A DNA stretch of 64,000 nucleotides from Austwickia sp. TVS 96-490-7B. Its GTDB lineage: Bacteria > Actinomycetota > Actinomycetes > Actinomycetales > Dermatophilaceae. The stretch is taken from contig NZ_JAHPZL010000007.1 in NCBI RefSeq assembly GCF_019331795.1, positions 435,194-499,193 on the forward strand, read 5' to 3'. Below the pieces are notes generated by a model, which saw only the letters and a list, made by a program, of their open reading frames with translations, was not told the DNA's origin and searched no databases. A program made the translations under genes and the position numbers. Each line of letters opens with the position of its first letter. The first letter of the stretch is position 1. Positions 1-8,173 of this stretch are shown here, piece after piece.

Positions 1-787
1 CGTGGTGTTTTCTGCCCACGGGGTGTCCCCGATCGTTCACGAGGAAGCCGCCGTCCGGTCCTTGAAAACCATCGACGCGACCTGTCCTTTGGTGACCAAG
101 GTGCATCGGGAGGCTCGGCGGTTCGCTGGCACCGACTATGACATCCTCCTCATCGGCCATGAAGGTCACGAGGAAGTCGTCGGCACCTCTGGAGAAGCCC
201 CCGAACACATCACCATCGTTGATGGCCCCGATGATGTGGACAATGTTGAGGTCCGTGACCCGCACAAGGTGGTGTGGTTGTCGCAGACGACGCTGTCAGT
301 TGACGAGACGATGGAGACCGTACGGCGGCTGCGGGAACGTTTTCCCCACATGATCGACCCGCCCAGCGATGACATCTGTTATGCCACCCAAAATCGGCAA
401 CTCGCGGTGAAGAAGATGGCTCGCGATTGTGACTTGATGATCGTGGTTGGTTCGCGAAACTCGTCGAACTCAGTGCGCCTGGTGGAAGTCGCCGTGGAGC
501 ATGGCGCTACCGCCGGGCATCTCGTGGACTATGCCGCTGAGATCCACGACGACTGGTTTGACGGAGTTGACACCATCGGGGTGACCTCCGGGGCGTCCGT
601 CCCGGAGATCTTGGTCCGTGATGTCCTCGCTGCGCTGGCAGCACGGGGATATACCGACGTCGAGCAGGTCACCTCCGCTGAGGAAAGCTTGCTGTTCGCG
701 TTGCCGAACGAGTTACGCCGTGATCTCAAAGCTCGCGGGCACACTGAGGCGATCACCCGATCTGACATCGGCGGTCATCTGCACTGA
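1..787 (+). CDS. ispH: 4-hydroxy-3-methylbut-2-enyl diphosphate reductase (IspH/LytB), 5' end outside window
   Basis: This is the C-terminal part, about 261 residues, of the [4Fe-4S] enzyme that makes IPP and DMAPP in the last step of the MEP isoprenoid pathway in the cytosol. Family signatures are visible in order: FSAHGVSP with the substrate-binding His, [11 protein letters not shown] with the second cluster Cys, [11 protein letters not shown] with the His/Glu catalytic pair, [16 protein letters not shown] with the third cluster Cys, and [10 protein letters not shown]. The first cluster Cys and roughly 70 residues lie before the window, so the apparent GTG at position 2 is internal. The reading frame is intact to the TGA. 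A strong hairpin follows and separates it from the convergent glycosyltransferase. Confidence 0.96.
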   Translation, partial: VVFSAHGVSPIVHEEAAVRSLKTIDATCPLVTKVHREARRFAGTDYDILLIGHEGHEEVVGTSGEAPEHITIVDGPDDVDNVEVRDPHKVVWLSQTTLSVDETMETVRRLRERFPHMIDPPSDDICYATQNRQLAVKKMARDCDLMIVVGSRNSSNSVRLVEVAVEHGATAGHLVDYAAEIHDDWFDGVDTIGVTSGASVPEILVRDVLAALAARGYTDVEQVTSAEESLLFALPNELRRDLKARGHTEAITRSDIGGHLH

Positions 788-797
788 CCCGGCCAAC

Positions 798-837
798 CCG
801 GTGGGTGGGACGGGCCCCGTGCCCTCCCACCCACCGG
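798..837. terminator. bidirectional hairpin terminator between convergent genes
   Basis: A 13-bp perfect stem (798-810 with 825-837) lies between the ispH stop and the stop of the leftward glycosyltransferase. There is no clear T-run, so it is inferred to be a GC-rich terminator serving both strands. Confidence 0.75.
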
Positions 838-838
838 A

Positions 839-1996
839 TCAGCAGCTACGTCGTCGACGCATCCGGGCGACAGCTTCGCCGTACAACTCGGTCAGTTGGG
901 CCGAGACCACTTCTGGTGAGTGGTGACGTACGGCGTACTCGCGGATCTGCTCGCGGTCCCAGGACCGGGTCAGCCCCGCCTGTAATCCAGCTGCGATATC
1001 GGCGATCTCATGGCCGGTGAGGACGCCGGTGTGCTCGGTGACGAAGCCTTCGGGGCCGCCGGATCGGGTGCTGACCACAGGGAGCCCTGCGGCCATCGCC
1101 TCGATGAGGACCACCCCGAAAGTCTCTTCACGGGAAGCCAACACGAACAGGTCTGAACGGGCGAATTCCGCGGCGATCTGCGGATGAGACAGCCCGCCTT
1201 CAAACCGGACTCGATCGGCTAGTCCCAGACGTCGCGCCAGGTCACGCAGCTCGCCTTCCTGCGGGCCGTGGCCGATCACGACGAGTTCGGCTGCCGCCAC
1301 CGGACTGTGCGGGTCTTCCTGGCTGACCCGGGCGATGGCCTCCAAGAGTGCATCGACACGTTTGCGGGGGATCAGGTTGCCCACCGTCACCACCCGGGGG
1401 CGGTCGTGCGGGATGGGCTCGACTGACGCGAATGTCTTCGCATCCACCAAGTTCGGCACGTATACCGCGCGATATCCGGTGAGCTCGGCGATACGGGCTT
1501 GGAGGCCCGGGCTGACCGCGATGAGCACGTCGGCACCGGCATAGGCGATGGCGATGCCGCGCAACATGTCTGCTGGCGGGTCAGGCGACATCAGCCGGGA
1601 GGTGTGCTCGGTCACCACCAACGGGTAATGGTGACGTCGTCGACCGCGGGCTGCCGCCGCAGACCATCCGACGAAGTGGCTGTGCACCACGTCAGGACGG
1701 CCGTGCTTCGTGACACAGGCGAGGTAGAGCACCTCCCACATGGCGTGCACGAACCGATAACCCAGGCGGTATTGCAATCGGCCTAGGGGCAAGCTCAGTT
1801 CGACGACATGGACCCCGTCGACGTCCTTATGGCGGACCCCCCACGGTCGTCGATGTTGCAGGAAACGGATGTCGAGCGCGCCATAAACAACCTGGTGACC
1901 GGCAGCAGCTAACGCACGAGCTTGTTGGAATTCGAAGATGCCGAGGAGGGGTTGCCCCGGGCCTGGAAGGCCTCGGCCTAGAACGAGGACTCTCAC
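839..1996 (-). CDS. family 4 (GT-B) glycosyltransferase
   Basis: A 385-residue retaining GT-B glycosyltransferase expected at the cytoplasmic face of the membrane, adding a sugar to a lipid-linked or surface glycan. The N-terminal half starts MRVLVLGRG and carries the acceptor-domain motif VVTEHTSRL. The C-terminal half has NLIPRKR and the E-x7-E nucleotide-sugar motif in EETFGVVLIEA (about residues 285-295). It starts at GTG 1996, 9 nt after the GT2 gene's stop, so it is the last gene of a three-gene leftward operon (polymerase/ligase, GT2, GT4). The donor and acceptor sugars cannot be told. It resembles the second GT4 of the locus at 8174, which shares the TFGVVLIEA block. Confidence 0.9.
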   Translation of the reverse strand: MRVLVLGRGLPGPGQPLLGIFEFQQARALAAAGHQVVYGALDIRFLQHRRPWGVRHKDVDGVHVVELSLPLGRLQYRLGYRFVHAMWEVLYLACVTKHGRPDVVHSHFVGWSAAAARGRRRHHYPLVVTEHTSRLMSPDPPADMLRGIAIAYAGADVLIAVSPGLQARIAELTGYRAVYVPNLVDAKTFASVEPIPHDRPRVVTVGNLIPRKRVDALLEAIARVSQEDPHSPVAAAELVVIGHGPQEGELRDLARRLGLADRVRFEGGLSHPQIAAEFARSDLFVLASREETFGVVLIEAMAAGLPVVSTRSGGPEGFVTEHTGVLTGHEIADIAAGLQAGLTRSWDREQIREYAVRHHSPEVVSAQLTELYGEAVARMRRRRSC

Positions 1997-2005
1997 GATC
2001 GTCGA

Positions 2006-2899
2006 TCAGCGACCTTGACGCCCGGACAGCGCTTTATAGAACCGCTGTCTGACCGACCACAGCGGCGCTGCGGTCATCGCGGCCAAAGATCCGCGCTCCG
2101 CTGAAGTCAGTCCAGGCTGGCGCAACACCCCAATCAGATCGCCTCGGCGGCGGGCTTGTTCGGCGGCGTACATCGCGCGGAGGTGAACTCGCACCTGCGG
2201 AGGGAGGGTAAACCGTTCTTGCTCTAGGAGCAGCCGCCATGCCTCGTGGCGGGCACCGATCGATCTCGACATGGCCGCGAAGTCTTGGCCACGAGGATTG
2301 GAGTTTCCCGGGTGGATCCGGTATTCGAGCACCACCACCGGATGTTTGATGTAGCGGCCAGCCAGGGCGGGACCGGCCTGGCCCAGCCAGATGTCCTCGC
2401 TGGGCAGTTCCTCAGGGATCGGGAAGACAATCTCGGCGAGTTCTCGGGTGAAGGTCAACACGCCGCCAGAGGCGCTAGTCGCGTCCCCGCGGGGTAATTC
2501 CATCCCGTCGAATTGGGGGTCTTCGCTGAAGGAACGGAGTTTGTACCCGGCGAGGCCGCGCTCTCCAGGCTCACAGCTGGACAGGTCTGCCGCCCGGATC
2601 GCCAACGAATCCGGGGGGATCCGGTCGTCCCCAGCGAGCAGGACGATGCCCTCACCGGTGGACGCCGCGAACGCATGGTTGAATGCGGCGGCTTTGCCGA
2701 ACTTGCGGCCGTGACCGACCAGCCGGATCCGAGGATCTCGTTCCGCGGCAGCGCGGATCAGGTCGGCGGTGCCGTCGGTCGAACCGTCGTCGACGAAACA
2801 CACCTCCCAGTTCGTATGGCTCTGTGCCCGTAGCGAGTCCATCATCTCGGGAAGATGTTGTTCCTCGTTATAGACGGGGGAGAGGATGGAGATCTTCAC
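2006..2899 (-). CDS. family 2 (GT-A) glycosyltransferase
   Basis: A 297-residue inverting GT-A transferase. The N-terminus VKISILSPVYNEEQHL is the usual family opening, followed by VDDGSTDGT (nucleotide binding) and LLAGDDRIPP (metal-binding DxD position). A GTG at 2899 is chosen because it opens directly on this motif and has AGGAAGG about nine bases upstream; a longer frame reaching 3019 would overlap the preceding gene and adds low-complexity sequence. It lies 7 nt after the polymerase/ligase gene and 9 nt before the GT4 gene. Its likely role is adding one sugar of the repeat unit of the surface polysaccharide. The substrate is unknown. Confidence 0.9.
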   Translation of the reverse strand: MKISILSPVYNEEQHLPEMMDSLRAQSHTNWEVCFVDDGSTDGTADLIRAAAERDPRIRLVGHGRKFGKAAAFNHAFAASTGEGIVLLAGDDRIPPDSLAIRAADLSSCEPGERGLAGYKLRSFSEDPQFDGMELPRGDATSASGGVLTFTRELAEIVFPIPEELPSEDIWLGQAGPALAGRYIKHPVVVLEYRIHPGNSNPRGQDFAAMSRSIGARHEAWRLLLEQERFTLPPQVRVHLRAMYAAEQARRRGDLIGVLRQPGLTSAERGSLAAMTAAPLWSVRQRFYKALSGRQGR

Positions 2900-2906
2900 G
2901 ACCAGG

Positions 2907-4481
2907 TCACCTTCCTGAAACGGTCGCCGGTACGCCGTCCGCCGGCCCGCCGTCGGCGAGCTGGGCGCGCAGATCAGCGCGAGCGGCGTCCTGATAGTTC
3001 CACGCCAAGGCGGCAGCATAGGCGTAGAACAGCCAGAACATCGGACTGCCTATCGACGACGAGGTGATCACACTGGTCACGAGGAGCGCAAGCAGAACCC
3101 CCAATCCTTCAAGCACCACCGGGTCCGGCCACAGCCGCAGGAAGGTGCGAGGGCGCAAAAATCGCATCAGCGCCCAGAGCGGCACCGCCAGGATGGGCAG
3201 CAGACCGATCAACCCGTAATTGACACCGATCTCAAGGAAAGTGTTGTGCAGGTTGATCACTCGGCGTTGGCCATTCGCCGAGGTGGCGGGGTACAGCGGG
3301 TCGTGGGCGACCCACGTGATTGATGACCCGGCACCATGCCCTTGGAGTGGCTTCTCAGCCATGGCGCGCAACCCCGACTTGGTGAGTTCCGCCCGGGCCG
3401 CGTCGGCCTTGGCGACGTCCACGGCTTTCTGGTCGTCCGAGACATTGTCCTGGTAGTGGCCACTTCCACGGCCTTCATGCGCAGCCCGCTGCGCGACTGC
3501 GGCAGGCCGGACCAAACGCAGGTCGCTTTGCTGCACCACCGGGATCACCGCGGCGAGCGCCACCAGAGCGATCGGCACCACGAGGAGCCGTCGTCCCCGG
3601 AAACACCAGGCTGCAGTCATGAGGGTGAGTAGCAGTTGCGACATGGCTCCGGCGCGGCTGCCGGTCATGTAGACGGTGTAGGCGCACAGGGCCATCGCGA
3701 CGTACAAGACGATGATGCGGCGAGCTGAGCCGCGCACTCCCAAACCGATCCGTTGACTGATGGATCCACACACCGTGCTGGGCACCAGGGCGCTGGTGGG
3801 GGTGGTGGCTTCATTTTCGAAGGCTTCCGCGGCGGCCCGGGTGGCGCGGCGGGACCCGACCTCGCGGACCATTTGGGCGCAGAGCACCGCGAAGATCGCG
3901 ACGTTGAAGTTTGACAGTCCGTTGGGATTGGTGTCTAGACCGGCGACTGAGTACGCCGAGAAATACCAGGGTTGGACACCGGTGACGAGGTCGAGGTGGT
4001 TACCGGTGCAGAACTCCCAGGAGACGATGGCCGTGTTCACGGCGAACGCGACCATCCATCCCCATCGCAGGTAGCGCAGGCTGGCTGAGCTGCCCCGGGT
4101 GAGCACCACAACGACGAAAGCGCCCGCCATGGCCATCGCGCCCGCCATGATCTCGGTGCGACCCACTCCTGGGGCGGGGGTCCATAGCCAGGTGATGGGC
4201 GCCCAGATGAGCCACCACGCCAGGACACCGGCGTACAGCTTGGGCAGGCTGTGGCGGCGGCTCTCCCACCAAAACAGGGGGACGGCGACGGCAAGGCATA
4301 AGAACCAGACGATCCGGTAGAAGTAAGGGAAACCGGCTGCTCCGGGGCGGATCGAGGCAAATGGGCCGGCTACTGCCAGCACCGGAAGAATGAGAAGGGC
4401 CTTCTGGGCCAGCGGGTATCGGGTCAACAGGCCGGCGAGCCGTCCTGCCGGGGCAGGAGGATGCTCATCAGTGCTTGTCAT
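2907..4481 (-). CDS. O-antigen ligase / polysaccharide polymerase-like membrane protein (Wzy_C family)
   Basis: About 524 residues, with roughly a dozen hydrophobic segments, starting near LAQKALLILPVLAVAGPF and ending with a C-terminal cluster (LGVLLALLVTSVITSSS). A large polar loop between the later segments contains HGAGSSITWVAHDP and NLHNTFLEIGVNYGLIG. The HNTFLE motif in this loop is characteristic of O-antigen ligase/Wzy-type proteins that join or polymerise lipid-linked glycans outside the membrane. It is the first gene of the leftward operon and is read divergently from the DegT gene. The start is taken at ATG 4481; an upstream in-frame ATG at 4532 would add 17 residues and neither has a strong ribosome-binding site. 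Whether it acts as polymerase or ligase is undecided. Confidence 0.82.
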   Translation of the reverse strand: MTSTDEHPPAPAGRLAGLLTRYPLAQKALLILPVLAVAGPFASIRPGAAGFPYFYRIVWFLCLAVAVPLFWWESRRHSLPKLYAGVLAWWLIWAPITWLWTPAPGVGRTEIMAGAMAMAGAFVVVVLTRGSSASLRYLRWGWMVAFAVNTAIVSWEFCTGNHLDLVTGVQPWYFSAYSVAGLDTNPNGLSNFNVAIFAVLCAQMVREVGSRRATRAAAEAFENEATTPTSALVPSTVCGSISQRIGLGVRGSARRIIVLYVAMALCAYTVYMTGSRAGAMSQLLLTLMTAAWCFRGRRLLVVPIALVALAAVIPVVQQSDLRLVRPAAVAQRAAHEGRGSGHYQDNVSDDQKAVDVAKADAARAELTKSGLRAMAEKPLQGHGAGSSITWVAHDPLYPATSANGQRRVINLHNTFLEIGVNYGLIGLLPILAVPLWALMRFLRPRTFLRLWPDPVVLEGLGVLLALLVTSVITSSSIGSPMFWLFYAYAAALAWNYQDAARADLRAQLADGGPADGVPATVSGR

Positions 4482-4597
4482 GGGTGGTGCAGCTCCGATG
4501 TCTCGGTCGACGCGCAGGAGCGCGGGATTCATTCGGTAGCCTACCGAGCAGGTACGGGAACTCCGCAGCTTGTCGTGCCGATGTCAGGAGGAAAGTC
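4482..4597. promoter_or_regulatory. divergent promoter region of the polysaccharide locus with a 7+1+7 palindrome
   Basis: This is the only spacer between the two divergent halves of the polysaccharide locus. It contains the perfect inverted repeat TCGGTAG-C-CTACCGA at 4533-4547, placed so that a bound regulator could affect both promoters. AGGAGG at 4586-4591 is the ribosome-binding site that sets the DegT start at 4598. No promoter hexamers are clear enough to name. Confidence 0.5.
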
Positions 4598-5758
4598 GTG
4601 AGCCAGGAATCGCATTTGCCCTTCGCCTTGCCCGATATCGGTGAGGAGGAGATCGAGGCGGTCGTGGAGGCGATGCGTTCGGGGTGGCTCACCACCGGAC
4701 CTCGCGCTGCCGCCTTCGAGAAGGAGTTTGCCGAGTTCCTCGGCGGTGGGAGGACCGCGATCGCCGTCAATTCCGCCACCGCTGGCCTCCATCTGGCGTT
4801 GGATGCGTGTGGTGTGGGGCCCGGGGACGAGGTGATCGTCCCGGATTGGACGTTCACCTCCACTGCGGAAGTGGTCCGCTACTTGGGAGCTGACCCGGTG
4901 GTCGTAGACGTAGACCCGGCCACGCTGTGCCTGGATTACGCCGCTGCTGACCGCGCAGTGACCTCGCGCACCAAGGCGGTGATGCCGGTGCATTTTGCTG
5001 GCTATCCCGTGGACCGTCAGTTGACGGAAAGTTTCGCTGCGGCACATGGCGTGAAGGTCGTGGAGGATGCCGCGCACGCTTTGCCCACGTCAACGCGGGG
5101 CCAGCTGATCGGGGCCACGTCCAGTGATGCCACCGTTTTCAGCTTCTACGCCACCAAGACGATGACCACGGGTGAGGGTGGCATGGTGGTGGTCACCGAC
5201 CCGGCGATGGCCACCCGGATCCGCACGATGCGGCTGCACGGCATCAATCGAGACGTGTTTGACCGGTACCGCAGCACCGCGCCCAGCTGGTTCTACGAGG
5301 TCGTCGAGGCGGGCTACAAGTACAACCTGACTGACCCGGCAGCAGCGATGGGGCGGGTGCAGTTGCGGCGCCAACCTCAGATGGCAGCGGCCCGGGCATC
5401 GATCGCCCACCGCTATCTGGAAGCGTTTGCCGATCTGCCGCTTGACGTGCCGATCGAGCCGGATGTCCCGGACAGCACCCATGCCTGGCATCTATTTGTG
5501 ATCCGTTTGCGGGCAGACGCCCCGGTGGACCGAGATGGATTCATCGCAGCGATGGCGCAGGCCGGGGTGGGCACCAGCGTGCACTTCATCCCGTTGCACA
5601 AGCAGCCGTACTATCGCGACCGCTACCATTTGAGCCCCGAGCAGTTCCCGGTCGCTGAGGCGGAGTTCGCCCGAGTCGTCAGCTTGCCGATCTTCTCCGC
5701 CATGACACAGGCCGATCAGGGCAAGGTCGTTACGGCGGTGCGGGGGATCCTGGCGTGA
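4598..5758 (+). CDS. DegT/DnrJ/EryC1-type nucleotide-sugar aminotransferase
   Basis: A 386-residue PLP enzyme (type I fold) that transfers an amino group to a nucleotide 4-keto (or 3-keto) sugar. Visible elements are FALPDIGEEEIEAV and SGWLTTGP at the N-terminus, NSATAGLHLAL (PLP phosphate), DWTFTSTAEVV, PVHFAGYPVD, EDAAHALP and the Schiff-base lysine in FYATKTMTTGEGG (about Lys187). The C-terminus has GTSVHFIPLHKQPYY, typical of 4-aminosugar synthases such as PglE/perosamine-synthase relatives. The start is GTG 4598 behind AGGAGG. It is the first gene of a rightward operon: the phosphoglycosyl transferase overlaps its stop by 4 nt. No dehydratase supplying the keto-sugar is nearby. A decayed paralogue lies at 14380-15500. 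Confidence 0.93.
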   Translation: MSQESHLPFALPDIGEEEIEAVVEAMRSGWLTTGPRAAAFEKEFAEFLGGGRTAIAVNSATAGLHLALDACGVGPGDEVIVPDWTFTSTAEVVRYLGADPVVVDVDPATLCLDYAAADRAVTSRTKAVMPVHFAGYPVDRQLTESFAAAHGVKVVEDAAHALPTSTRGQLIGATSSDATVFSFYATKTMTTGEGGMVVVTDPAMATRIRTMRLHGINRDVFDRYRSTAPSWFYEVVEAGYKYNLTDPAAAMGRVQLRRQPQMAAARASIAHRYLEAFADLPLDVPIEPDVPDSTHAWHLFVIRLRADAPVDRDGFIAAMAQAGVGTSVHFIPLHKQPYYRDRYHLSPEQFPVAEAEFARVVSLPIFSAMTQADQGKVVTAVRGILA

Positions 5759-6483
5759 ACGTCGACATCATCGACAACCGGGTCGTCAACGCGTTACGTC
5801 GGTCCACGAAGGTCCGGGTGGCGCGCCACACGGTGTCGCGGGTGTGCACCACGTTAAACATCCCCGGTCCGCGTCGGGTGGTGAACTCACGCAAAGCCAA
5901 GCGGGCGTTTGACGTGACCATTGCCACCGCCGGTCTGGTCGTGACCTCTCCGGTGTTGGCGGCGGTCGCGGTGGCGGTCGCGGCTGAAAGCCCCGGTGGG
6001 GTGCTGTTCCGTCAGGAACGGGTAGGTCTGGACGGCCGGACCTTCCACATCCACAAGTTCCGCACGATGAAGGCCGTGCATGACGGGTCGTTAGTGTCCG
6101 CGACTGGCGACTCGCGGGTGACTCGGGTCGGGCGGATGCTGCGGGCCAGCAAATTGGACGAACTTCCGCAGTTATTTGATGTCCTCACCGGTGACATGAG
6201 CCTGGTTGGTCCCCGCCCGGAGGTGCCGGTGTACGTCGAACAGTGGCCGGACGGTTTACGGCCAGTGATCCTCTCGGTCCGGCCAGGAATCACCGACCCG
6301 GGCAGCATCGTTTTCCGCAACGAGTCCGATGAACTCGCGGCGGCTCCCGATCCGGAACGGCATTACGTCGAGTCGATCTTGCCGCGCAAGGCCGATATTT
6401 ATGCGACGTACGTGCGTGATCGTAGTTTTGCCGGTGACTTGCGGATCCTGAAGGACACCGTGCGCGCCGTTCTTGATCGGTGA
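5755..6483 (+). CDS. phosphoglycosyl transferase (bacterial sugar transferase, PglC-like)
   Basis: A 242-residue monotopic membrane enzyme predicted to move a sugar-1-phosphate from UDP-sugar to undecaprenyl phosphate, the first membrane step of glycan assembly. After about 45 basic residues comes KRAFDVTIATAGLVVTSPVL (re-entrant helix), then FRQERVGLDGRTFHIHKFRTMK, LRASKLDELPQLFDVLTGDMS with the catalytic D-E, and LVGPRPEVPVYV. It has the short single-domain form without the N-terminal membrane domain of WbaP/WcaJ. GTG 5755 overlaps the DegT stop (GTGA), implying translational coupling. The next gene overlaps its end. The sugar is probably the aminated product of the DegT enzyme, by inference. 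Confidence 0.92.
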   Translation: MNVDIIDNRVVNALRRSTKVRVARHTVSRVCTTLNIPGPRRVVNSRKAKRAFDVTIATAGLVVTSPVLAAVAVAVAAESPGGVLFRQERVGLDGRTFHIHKFRTMKAVHDGSLVSATGDSRVTRVGRMLRASKLDELPQLFDVLTGDMSLVGPRPEVPVYVEQWPDGLRPVILSVRPGITDPGSIVFRNESDELAAAPDPERHYVESILPRKADIYATYVRDRSFAGDLRILKDTVRAVLDR

Positions 6484-7990
6484 TCAGCGACTTGTGAACG
6501 GGATGGACATGGACAAGGGCGACCAGGTGGCCGCTGAGAACGATTCCGCTGCACCAGGTCGTCGGGCCCGCCTGATGGCCTTGACCAGGCTGGGTCAGGG
6601 TGGCGCTGGGCGTCACGTCGCCCAGCTGGGCGGCGGCACCGCTGTGGTCATGGTGATCCAGTTCGCCGCGCAGGTGGTGCTGGGTGCCTGGTATTCACCT
6701 GCCGATTACGGCGTCTTCGGCAACTTGGTGTCCTTTGCGACGGTCGCGGCGATGATTGCGACCTTACGGCTGGAAATGGCGATCCCGCTGGCCGGGGATG
6801 AGGCTGAAGCGGATGACATCGCCCGATTTTCGATCCGGGTGGCCAGCCTAGTGTCATTGGTCCTGGTGCCGGTCTGTGTAGTAATGGCGGTGCGTGCTGA
6901 CCTGGTGCCTGCCGATTATCAGGTGTCCGTGCTGATTGCCCCGTTTGTGGTGTGGGCGAGTGCCTGTTTTGCGGTGTTGCGTTCTTATCAGTCCCGTCGT
7001 CAACAGTTCCGGCAGATGAGTGACGCCAATGTGGCGGGCACGCTAGCCACTGCCGGGATGCAACTGGGCATGGGTAAAGCTGGCCTGGTCAGTGCAGGTT
7101 TGGGCGTGGGCTATGGCGTAGGCCGGTTGTTGTCTACGACGATGATGATCACCAGGAGCGGGTTGGACCTGCGTGGTCGCGTCGCGCCCGGATTGGTGCG
7201 GCGATGGTCGCAATTCCCGACCTGGATTCTGTTTCCCGCAGTGGTCAACGCGCTGACCGTGGGTGCGGTGGCACCGCTGGTCACAGCGTTGTATGGGCAG
7301 GAATTTGCGGGCCATTTCAGTTTCACTCAGCGGATGCTCAGCGCGCCGATCGCGCTGCTCGGGCAAGCGGTCGCCAGCGTCTTCTATGTCCGGTTCGCGG
7401 CGATGCACCGTGATGATAAAGACACGTCCGGTCACATGGTGCGGCTGGCGACAGTGTTATTGGGCTTAGGCCTGGTCATCTTCGTGCCCATCACGCTGCT
7501 GTGTCGTGAAGTGTTCATTCTGATCTGGGCAGACAACAAATGGGAGGTCGCCGGGCATATCTCGGCGTTCCTGGCGCCGTGGCTGATGATGAACTTCACG
7601 TCCAACCCGTTGGCGGGCTATGCGACGGTGAAGAACGCCGTCAAACGACTGTGTCTGTTGTCCTGTCTCGAGGGCGGAGTGCGGGTGCCGGCATTGGCGT
7701 TGGGCTTGTGGGTGGGCGGTCCGATGGCCGGGGTGCAGGCCTATTCGTTCGCCGGTTTGGTGATCTGTTTGTACTGGACGATCTGGGTGATGCGTCTTTC
7801 TGGGGCGACCCGGGCCACAGCGTGGCGGATCGTGGCGATGCCGTTGGTAGTCATCATGGCGGCGTGGGCTTTCGCCCAAGTGGGGCGCGGCCTCACCGGG
7901 GAGACGACGTACGTCGTCCTTGCGCTCGTGTTCTCCGCCGTAGCGGCTGGAATCGGTGGGAGGATGACCCTCCGGGCGCTGCGTTCCTGA
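6473..7990 (+). CDS. Wzx-like polysaccharide flippase / MATE-fold exporter
   Basis: About 505 residues with 12 to 14 hydrophobic helices, starting at GGGTAVVMVIQFAAQVVLGAWYSPADYGVFGNLVSFATVAAMIATLRLEMAIPLA in family register (quoted in part below 20 residues: YSPADYGVFGNL, LRLEMAIPLA). These are N-terminal hallmarks of the polysaccharide biosynthesis protein family that flips undecaprenyl-linked repeat units across the membrane. The frame opens at TTG 6473, overlapping the previous gene by 11 nt. GTG 6494 or ATG 6503 (preceded by ACGGG) are equally plausible starts, and the latter would remove the overlap. It is the third gene of the rightward operon. Confidence 0.88.
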   Translation: MIGDQRLVNGMDMDKGDQVAAENDSAAPGRRARLMALTRLGQGGAGRHVAQLGGGTAVVMVIQFAAQVVLGAWYSPADYGVFGNLVSFATVAAMIATLRLEMAIPLAGDEAEADDIARFSIRVASLVSLVLVPVCVVMAVRADLVPADYQVSVLIAPFVVWASACFAVLRSYQSRRQQFRQMSDANVAGTLATAGMQLGMGKAGLVSAGLGVGYGVGRLLSTTMMITRSGLDLRGRVAPGLVRRWSQFPTWILFPAVVNALTVGAVAPLVTALYGQEFAGHFSFTQRMLSAPIALLGQAVASVFYVRFAAMHRDDKDTSGHMVRLATVLLGLGLVIFVPITLLCREVFILIWADNKWEVAGHISAFLAPWLMMNFTSNPLAGYATVKNAVKRLCLLSCLEGGVRVPALALGLWVGGPMAGVQAYSFAGLVICLYWTIWVMRLSGATRATAWRIVAMPLVVIMAAWAFAQVGRGLTGETTYVVLALVFSAVAAGIGGRMTLRALRS

Positions 7991-8173
7991 ACCTTGCGGA
8001 TATGACGGCGAATTGTGGTGATGCGCCGACTGATTGACCGACGTGGTGGGTGGGTGCGGTCCATGCGTCCTGGCACGGGATCGGTCTGTCTCAGCGCGGC
8101 TCGGGCACCGACGTCGGCCCAGTCGCCGTGGCAAGCTGCTTCTCGCAGAGGCGTCGGTGATGAGGAGGATGTC

